The notes under the pieces were generated by a model, which was not told the origin of the DNA, made no database searches, and worked only from the letters and a program-made list of their open reading frames with translations. From Ectobius pallidus (lineage: Eukaryota; Arthropoda; Insecta; Blattodea; Ectobiidae): DNA of 64,000 nucleotides. The stretch lies in assembly GCA_964059195.1 (NCBI GenBank), contig CAXKWD010000009.1:89005432-89069431 (forward strand), read 5' to 3'. The translations under genes were made by a program, and so were the position numbers. Below are positions 56,816 to 64,000 of the stretch, in pieces; positions within the stretch are counted from its first letter, which is position 1, and each line of letters opens with the position of its first letter.

Positions 56816-57552
56816 CTTCCTCTGTCCAAATAAAGTTGGCCTCTTAGCATAATATATTACGTATGACATTCTCTTCATGTAAATGGTTGTAAAAATGAAA
56901 AGAATGCCGTTTACCACGTTGCATCCCCGAAGGATACATAATCCAAATAAAACTCGATTGTTGCACTCACGTACCTTTCTTTATTCTAAGCATGGCCAAT
57001 GCGTCTTTCTCACTTCACATTCTTTTACAGAGTAAGAGGCCATATTGCAAATAGCGCGTATTCAGTTGTTTGAACCTTATGCAAAGCTTTATTGTTCACC
57101 AGGCAAAACTGAGTTTCTATAGCACTAGGTGGCTTATAACTACCCTTCAGAGAAGTTGTTTCGAAAAAAAATGTTTCAAATAACAGTTATAGTTCTTGGT
57201 ATAAGCACTCAATGTACAAAATATAAAGCAAATAGAGGCGTTTCGAAAAAAAAAAAATTCTTCGTGTAAAGTCCCCTTAAGAATAGGAGAAAGTCGTATC
57301 CAATCTTCCTGTCACATGCTCAGAAGGTATCTAACCCAAGTACAAAATTTTGTTTTCGTACGATTTTCCGTTCTGGAGCTAGGCTGTTCACAGACACAAA
57401 TACAGACACTGACATACAAACACATGTTTCCAAAAAGTTTTTTGGATTCAGGGGACCTCAAAGCGTGGATTTATGATAAAGACTTAACTTCGAATTTCGG
57501 GGTCGAAACCTAGTTCCTCTACCTATAGTACTTATGGTACAGGCAGAGGAAG
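56816..57552 (-). mobile_element. Harbinger-like element, third copy
   Basis: The 737-bp copy is inverted relative to 37628-38336: CTTCCTCTGTCC at the left, GGCAGAGGAAG at the right, flanked by TAA at 56813-56815 and 57553-57555. The hairpin end is at 57513-57552. Interior words match as reverse complements (GCATCCCCGAAGGATAC, TAAGAGGCCATATTGCAAAT). Minor A-run expansions account for the length difference. Confidence 0.8.
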
Positions 57553-57555
57553 TAA

Positions 57556-59139
57556 AACGCGTGATTACCACATTTAGTTAGTTAAGTTAATTAATTTACA
57601 AAGTAAATTTATTCAGTAAGTAATACTGAACTACTATATAATAGGCCTACTGTATATCGGAAACCGAGGATGCGTCGCAAGGTGAACGACCCATTTTCAT
57701 GCTGAAGTTAAAATTCTAGTAGGCTTACTTCTCTTGAAGTATTACGAAGAGGTTCCCCGTATGTTATCTGAATGAAAAGCATAGGCTAATCACAAATTGA
57801 CCTTTTTTTTTTAAATTTGGAACAATGGTATAAACATATTCAACGCGAACTATTGTCATTTGCGAGTCTTGTTATAAAAATATAAGTTTCTAACATTTAA
57901 CCAATTATTTACAATACTATTAGCACAATAACTATAATAACATATTATTAACAATCAATGGGCTGATTTATTTATATTTACAGGGCACTTAAATGAAGTT
58001 GCATTAACCTTCGCACCCAAGTTATGAATACTGAAACTTTCTTGAAGTAAAATTTGGCTCATGCTAGTATAATTCCTTCAAAATGAAATATCTATGCGCA
58101 ATTTTTTACTTTTAGATGTTGTTAATTGAACTGTCCTATGCAGGTCGTAAATATAAAATATAATACCGCAGTTGTGATTCGTATTTCATATTATGCAGTT
58201 CTTACATAACGTCGTTCAAAGATTATGTTCTATTTAATAACACACTTGGAAGTGGAGAAGCAGACAATAAATATTGCTTGTCTTCTGTTAACATACTTAC
58301 CGGGTCTCAAGAGCTTTCCAAGAGACAGCACTACTCCGTTTTCTGGTCATGATTAAATTATACTACTTGTGAAATATTTAAATTTTCAATGGGGAATATC
58401 TTCAAGAATAAAATGTTTACAGTAAATCCATAAATAAACAAATCCCGGTACATGATAGAAAAGTACATCGAAATTGTCTAGAAGAAAATTTTTGTGGTTA
58501 TTTGTGATGAAGGTCTATAATTACTAAAACTTCGAGACTTTTCTTGGCTCAGCCAATTGCTCTTCTAAAACTTGTACATAAACATTTCTGAAATCGTTAA
58601 TTTTAACTATTGTACCACGAGTCTGTTTTGGATAACCCTTGTCTCATAAAACAGGTGGAATGGATTCGAAGAAAGAAAATGCAAAATGCTTAATTTTCTA
58701 CTGATGACGCAGTTAGATTTTTATTTCAGTCAATTAAATCCCCTTCTTTTCAATTCCAGGAAAAGATGTTAAGAAAGGAAATTCATCTCAGAGATAAATT
58801 CTCGTTTCATTCCAAAGAACTGATTAATGATTCGCATTAAATAGGATTTTGTAAGCTAAGGGCACTGCTCTTATCCAGCCAATTCTGACTTAATAGCTTG
58901 AACATTATAACCCCCCCCCCCTTCGGATTACTTTGCTTGCATCGAAAAGTCACTTGCGTAAGTGTAATAGTATGTTTATGTTTATAAATGCCATACTATT
59001 CTCCTACGATGGATGTTATGCAGTAGATTATTGTCCATACTTCTGCATTCTACGTTAAATTCTAACATAGATTTATTACTATTCAATTAGACATACGGGC
59101 ACTTAATAAATTAGTACAAGAAAATACTGGCCTTATACT
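57556..59139. other. No gene recognised
   Basis: A C-run lies near 58911-58921. No coding motif. Confidence 0.4.
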
Positions 59140-59215
59140 CTAGTGGTCAGCTTCTAGGCGTTTATCATAAGATTGTGGGTTAGATTACCGGTTTTGCCAA
59201 ATCGAATTTTAACTT
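59140..59215 (+). mobile_element. tRNA-like SINE head, degraded
   Basis: CTCTAGTGGTCAGCTTCTAG (A-box arm) and GTGGGTTAGATTACCGGTTT (B-box arm with substitutions) at tRNA spacing. It resembles the head at 56320. The body is not recognised. Confidence 0.5.
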
Positions 59216-60195
59216 TTTATACTCGAACCACATTATTCTGCATCTAGAACTTCCAACTTTAGGCGACCCATCCTTTTTGCAGCCGACTGTACGTCTGCAT
59301 GTAGGCCTAAGTGTGTACAGGCTATAGCACGGGTGCGCAACTGGTTCACATTGTGCCACTGTGGGTGGGGTATTGTCTCCCACTACAGTCGCCCTTGACG
59401 TCAGCATAAAGCAGTTTCGACGTGACACTGAACATGAAGAGCAGGTTTCTTACGTCACAGCAGGATGGGGGAATAAAACGTTTCCCCTCAGTTCCTCAGG
59501 TATGGGATATAGCCATTGTAGAACACAAACAGCCGAGATACATTTCGTTTGAATAGAGTTTGTATGGTCAAAGGCATCATTGTTTCAATATTCGAACGCT
59601 GAGTAAAAACTCAATCTGGTATGAACCTCTCATATGATTTCACTGATGACAAGTGAAACCCGAAACTATCGGTCTTTTCACAGAAGGAAAGTATTTTTCC
59701 AAGCCAATTGGAGTTGTCCATGAATATTGAAATTGAAACATCCGCTGATGCTGCACCAGAGACTAGAATATGATGAAATTGTGCAGAGGCAGTGCCATTC
59801 ATTCTATCTGTGTTTAAACAGAAAACAGACCAAAAAAACTGCGAATATGCATCCCGCTGTTTGTTATTCAAGCGATTCCATATTCTAGCACACGGCCACT
59901 ACCTTCCTCTTTTATCCCTTTTATTTCTCGCACACGAAACAATATAACATAATATAGAGTGTATGTTCACATGAACAATGCATGGAGAGATACTACCAAC
60001 ATGGATCCATGTATCCATCTAGAGAAAAACAAATGTTGATACCACATTACTCGTAGTACAAGTTTGGTAACTGGTGAACGAAAACAACAATGTTCATCAC
60101 ATTGTACACGGTGTAAGCTGTATAGTGTATTAATACACATAGAAGTACTTGGGCTTATCTAAATGATTTCCACTGTGGAATTTTCTTACATAGAC
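59216..60195. other. No gene recognised
   Basis: CACGGGTGCGCAACTGGTTC near 59330 resembles a hAT end, but no partner or duplication was found. The 86-codon minus ORF at 59611-59871 has no domain. Confidence 0.4.
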
Positions 60196-61261
60196 TAGGG
60201 GTGGCGTGCACCATCCAGGAGTAAACCTTACTAAAGTAGTAAATTTAAGACGGATACCTGAAGTAAATAAGAACCAGTACATCTGTCTCACTCTTAAGTC
60301 ATACTAATGTATGTGCTAGAGTGAGACAGACAAACCTGTTTTTGTTACGTAAGGTTCCCTTCCTAAATTTACTACTTTAGTGCTACTCTTTTAGTAACTT
60401 ACTCTTTTAGTTGGTGTTGGAGAGCTCAATTGATAGTTACTTCTTTAGTTGTAACTAAAGTAGTAAGCGACTTTTACTAAAGAAGTAGTCGAATTCTGCG
60501 CAGAACAGAGCAGAAACGTCAGTGCAGCGCAGCAGAACATGTGCATTTCAATTGCCAGTATTATTCAAGTGCCAGATAATGAAAAGGAAAGGTTCGCTGA
60601 AACAATGAATATGAATTTGGGTTGTTCCAAATATTACTAATGACAATCTTCATGTTTTAAAATAGGTCTAATAGTAATGTTTTATTCATTACTAATTTTA
60701 ATTCCTTCAATTGAGTATTTTCAGTTTAGTAGCCTACGTATGGGTACTGTGATTACAATTTTTGTGCAAACTATTTCTGTATTATAATGCAAACAATTGG
60801 AATTTCCAGTTGATTTTCATAATTGATTCACTGTCAATATTATAATTATTTCTCTCATAATAATAATAAAGTTCTAAAATATATTAAAATATTTATACTT
60901 CCTAAAGTTACATATTCTTCCCCAAAAACGATAAATCAATTATTCTACAGTTTATCATAAATCTCACTATAATGAATTATTAATACTTATTGACTGTTTA
61001 ACAATATTAATAAGAAGTATTACACAAAATCATGAAAAAGGGGGGATAAAAAGGATAACAAAACTAATAAGGGGCATTATGTTTCTGTCCTTTTTCAAAT
61101 GCACAGAACATTTACTTAAAAAATATTACCTTATAAAAATAATAATATTACAACTGAGAAATGTAATATTTATACAAAAAATGGCGGTACAATATTTCGG
61201 AAGTTATGAACTCCAATAATAATTATGTAGATGGTTGTGTGTTTAAAAGTAATTTCAGTGA

Positions 61262-61408
61262 CTACTTCTCTAGATCCTGTGCAGCTTCAACCTCCGGGCC
61301 CCTCCTTAAAATTTTCTTTTGGCACTCATGGTTGCATTTTTTTTCTATATAGTTTATAATGCTTCTCACTTTCCTGTCCACAGGGTTAATTAAATAGTTA
61401 GCAGCATG
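61262..61408 (-). pseudogene. Possible transposon-encoded exon 1
   Basis: The minus strand reads AANYLINPVDRKVRSIINYI, EKKCNHECQKKILRRGPEVE, AAQDLEK, stop, open for 48 codons after an upstream stop. Charged, helical composition. No family recognised. I list it because it lies inside the transposon and is better ordered than neighbouring frames. Coding status is uncertain. Confidence 0.25.
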
Positions 61409-61978
61409 CTATAGACCTGCAGCATCTGTTATAGTTTATTCCCAAACATGAAAGTCTCGTCTCACTCCACCATTCGAGACTTGGGGAGTCTTTAAGGAAT
61501 GGTTTTACAATGTGTCCCCTTCTCAATGTACGCTAATCCCAGAGTCAGTCAAATTTTCTTCCGATGTGGCCTGTTTGGACATTTTTACACCTGGGTCAGA
61601 AAAAAGGACATATTATTCATTAACACCGCGGGTGCAACTTTTGAAATTTTAGCTCTTATAATTATTATTATAATCTGGCATTCGCAATGTTGTGCTTTAA
61701 GTTAAGCTATAGAAGTGTAATGTAATAAAATTAATTTACAATAATTACATTAAATCGTTTAACAATGAGAATCACCTATTGTTCAGTAATTCTATGGTTA
61801 AGTAGCAGGGGGAAGTGTTTTCTGGGTAGGTCCAAGAACGGAGGCTTTCATTTATTGGAAAGTACTATACCTCGCCGATATCTGTATCCATATGATTAGC
61901 TTGAAATACATCGTCGTTTTCTGAGCCAAAGTTAGGGAGAACTGCAGCATCTAAAGGCCGATCCAGCTAGGAAGATAT

Positions 61979-62182
61979 TTAAGAACACATGAGCTCCTTG
62001 TACCGTGCAATGCTAACGTCCCTTCCACTCACTCTTCCCCTCACCTTTGGTGGACGTCTTCCTAGTTGGATCGCTCTTCGCAATGATATTTCCACATTTG
62101 ACTGGCTGAAATCACATGGATGTAGTGAGAATCTGACATCGTTTCTTCCAAACGCCAAAATTTCATGTAAGGATTTATGAGC
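61979..62182 (-). pseudogene. Possible transposon-encoded exon 2
   Basis: An open minus-strand stretch of about 67 codons: HEILAFGRNDVRFSLHPCDF, then ISLRRAIQLGRRPPKVRGRV, SGRDVSIARYKELMCS, stop. The basic LRRAIQLGRRPPKVRGR patch could be DNA-binding, but I do not recognise the family. No methionine start is evident, so it would be an exon or a remnant. Confidence 0.25.
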
Positions 62183-62789
62183 TTAATTATTTACGTTAGG
62201 TATGGTTCGCTTAATATGTATTAAATCACCTGCCACAACTCTCATTTTTTGTATACAACCTTCTTCATCTCAATAACTTATCCTCAGTTTGAACTATGTA
62301 ATCCATTTAATGTGATATGTAACTCATAACTCACGCAAATGCCACAGAACACACTTACTCCACAACTTTACTCCACCCCCTGAGTAGGAGTAAATATTGG
62401 CCTTATTTACTCCACAACTTACTACGTTAGTAACGTACTCCGTGTTGGTGCTCTCCACCACTTGTGGAGTAAGTTCATTTACTCTGGGAGTAAATAAAAT
62501 TTTTACTTCTTTAGTACATTCCTCTATGTTGAAAGCCGCCGAGTTTAGTTTACTCCTGGTTGGTGCACGCCGTCCTTACTAAAATAGTACGGTTACTAAA
62601 AGAGTAGCTTACTAAAGTAGTTAGAACTAAAGAAGTAAAGTTTACTAAAAGAGTAAATGGCATGAGTTTGGTGCACGCCACCCCTAAGTTGAACTAAAAA
62701 CGTTTATTTCTGAAGATGCCTATTGTTTTTGAAGGCGCCCTTTTTTATTATTCGATTAGACATCTTTTCAAAATCAATCCTGATTACCG

Positions 62790-62975
62790 AGCGAGGTGCC
62801 CGAGATGGTCTTTGACTCGCATTCGGTAGGTCCCAGGTTCAAATCCCGGGGCCGGCCAATTTGACATGTATTTTTTCATGGTTTCCCCAGTCGTAAAGGC
62901 AAATGACGAATTGAATATTTACATACATGAACCATCCTGTATCATATCAATTTAAATTAATATGTGTTGAAATTT
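62790..62975 (+). mobile_element. tRNA-derived SINE
   Basis: GAGCGAGGTGCCCGAGATGG (A-box region) and CCCAGGTTCAAATCCCGGGG (B-box arm) at tRNA spacing, followed by the body CAATTTGACATGTATTTTTT, TCATGG and CGTAAAGGCAAATGACGAAT. The same body follows the truncated head at 32100-32200. This is the best preserved head of that family here. It ends in AT-rich DNA without a clear tail. Confidence 0.8.
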
Positions 62976-63572
62976 ACTCCATTAAATACACCGACAATAG
63001 CAACAATTCACAAGCATTAGTTCCATCCCTACTCTACTGTACAGACACAGATCCCCCGAACTCCTGGTGTGGCCTCGAAGCTAAAAGGAGTATATAAACA
63101 CAGCTGGGGAAAAAATTCTATCATTCTTACAACATGCGAAATAAAGCACTGTCTAAACACTCCACTTTTCGAATCATCTCCATAGTACTTTTGATCTAAA
63201 TTATTAATTTACTACCCTCTCACATTCTCTTCTCACATCGTGTCACGGAAAACAGAAATTTTATTTTTTAAAATATTCTTAAATCCTTTCTATTAGAAAA
63301 TGTTTCTATAATATAAATAATTTTTTAATTTTGTATATACCTTTATAAAAATTATAATTTCTTTTCAACTTACATTTAGCAAGAATGGGTCTTGATTATA
63401 TTCACAGATTAATTTTTATGCACAGCGAAAATTTAAATGCAACCTATTCAAATGTGTAGGTTTTTAAACTATAGGCCTATAGCTTATTTAGAATATAAGA
63501 CATTTATATTGCGATATTAATTTATATTTTGTACTTAAAGTGTAATTTCGTAGACTTAAATATATTTAAAAA
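62976..63572. other. No gene recognised
   Basis: AT-rich, nothing recognised. Confidence 0.4.
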
Positions 63573-64000
63573 CTAGCATGTGCCCGCGGCTTCGCCCGCG
63601 ATAATTATTTCAAAAATTAAAAATTAAGAGCATAATAGTTAAATCATTATATTTATTAACACCTAAATCACGTGGACTACATACCACGATTAGATAGCGT
63701 CGCCTGGTAAAAGCGACCTCAGATTCGAGTTCCTTGGCCCAGAAAACCCCTGTACAGTGAGTTTCGTCCAAATCGAACAATGTTTGACCATATTTAGGCC
63801 TATATTGATTATCCCTCTTCCGTGTAGGTTGAAAATTTCATATGTCTTCGGGCCTTGATATTCTAAACAAATGAATCGTCCAGGATGGACTTACAAAATC
63901 AAGCGATCGCCCGCGATAATTATTTCAAGAATTAAAAATTAAGAGCATAATAGTTAAATCATTATTTTATTAACACCTAAATCACGTGAATTACATACCA
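63573..64000 (-). mobile_element. Helitron-like element with internal restart, cut by window end
   Basis: In the minus direction the 3' end GGCGAAGCCGCGGGCACATGCTAG is at 63573, preceded on the plus strand by A. The sequence matches the copies at 4627 and 43777 up to about 63907 (CAAGCGATCGC), then begins again at the 3'-hairpin side (CCCGCGATAATTATTTCAAG) and repeats the same order to the window edge. The second stretch lacks its CTAG terminus. Confidence 0.7.

Larger units (their letters stand above)
60196..62686. mobile_element. 2.5-kb DNA transposon with motif-rich inverted ends
   Basis: GGGGTGGCGTGCACCA (60198-60213) is mirrored by TGGTGCACGCCACCCC (62669-62684). TA abuts both ends. For 200-300 bp inside each end, variants of ACTAAAGTAGTAA and TTACTCTTTTAGT are repeated many times, mostly as inverted partners. 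The size would suit a PIF/Harbinger- or Tc1-like element that once coded for proteins. Only broken open stretches remain (next two entries). The superfamily is undetermined: a GGGG start with a CTA/TAA flank hints at Harbinger, but the 3-bp flanks differ. Confidence 0.75.

Noticed and set aside
59325..59350. Possible hAT end CACGGGTGCGCAACTGG
   Set aside because: No matching opposite end or 8-bp duplication found downstream.
59640..59680. CTGATGA followed by GAAAC, hammerhead-like
   Set aside because: The intervening bases do not form stem II and no stem I partner is visible.
62790..62870. Possible genuine tRNA gene
   Set aside because: The B box is good but the same body as at 32100 follows, and acceptor-stem pairing is not convincing.
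1..64000. CRISPR array, operons, bacterial promoters or terminators
   Set aside because: No regularly spaced short repeats with unique spacers and no prokaryotic gene organisation; the window is eukaryotic.

Overview
This window looks like AT-rich, repeat-dominated nuclear DNA of an insect. The evidence is the density of decayed Tc1/mariner, hAT, Harbinger-like, Helitron-like and LINE copies, tRNA-derived SINE heads, long (AAT)n runs, and the lack of bacterial-style gene packing. A polyneopteran such as a cockroach is my best guess, but that is inference from the overall texture, not from a diagnostic gene. I recognise no host protein-coding exon, rRNA or intact tRNA gene. Every stretch with convincing protein similarity belongs to a broken transposable element.

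Layout. 1-3.4 kb: a palindromic Tc1/mariner element (1291-1990) in otherwise blank DNA. 3.4-7 kb: a tandem-repeat foldback element, a nearly canonical non-autonomous Helitron (4627-5296), Helitron pieces and a LINE reverse-transcriptase relic. 8-12.1 kb: two SINEs, a second palindromic mariner (10089-10645) abutting the 3' end of a LINE, and a hAT MITE with an 8-bp target duplication. 15 kb: a second copy of that MITE. 18-20 kb: a SINE, a LINE C-terminus and a dispersed repeat. 22.8-24.6 kb: a Harbinger-like element split by a LINE insertion, then a perfect 88-bp inverted repeat carrying a hammerhead-ribozyme-like motif. 26.7-28.6 kb: tandem repeats. 30-36.6 kb: several dispersed repeat modules, a second hAT family (33073-33622) and a MITE with long inverted ends. 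37.6-45 kb: a complete Harbinger-like element, a DD41D mariner relic, a large inverted repeat nested in another repeat, and a Helitron. 45.7-53.4 kb: mariner pieces, the second copy of hAT family B, a SINE, an RT relic and a rearranged mariner. 56-64 kb: a SINE, another Harbinger-like element, a 2.5-kb DNA transposon with motif-rich inverted ends, a SINE, and a Helitron running off the window with an internal restart.

The elements interact by insertion. LINE 23114-23796 split a Harbinger-like element, the palindromic mariner sits at the end of a LINE, and a long inverted repeat (42644-43030) interrupts a copy of another repeat family. Several boundaries rest on target-site duplications read directly from the sequence: 8 bp for four hAT copies, TTA/TAA for three Harbinger-like copies, an A|T junction for the Helitrons, TA for mariners, and TATTTTTA for the LINE. 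These are the firmest calls. The ribozyme-like motif, the palindromic mariners and the 2.5-kb element with iterated end motifs deserve most attention.
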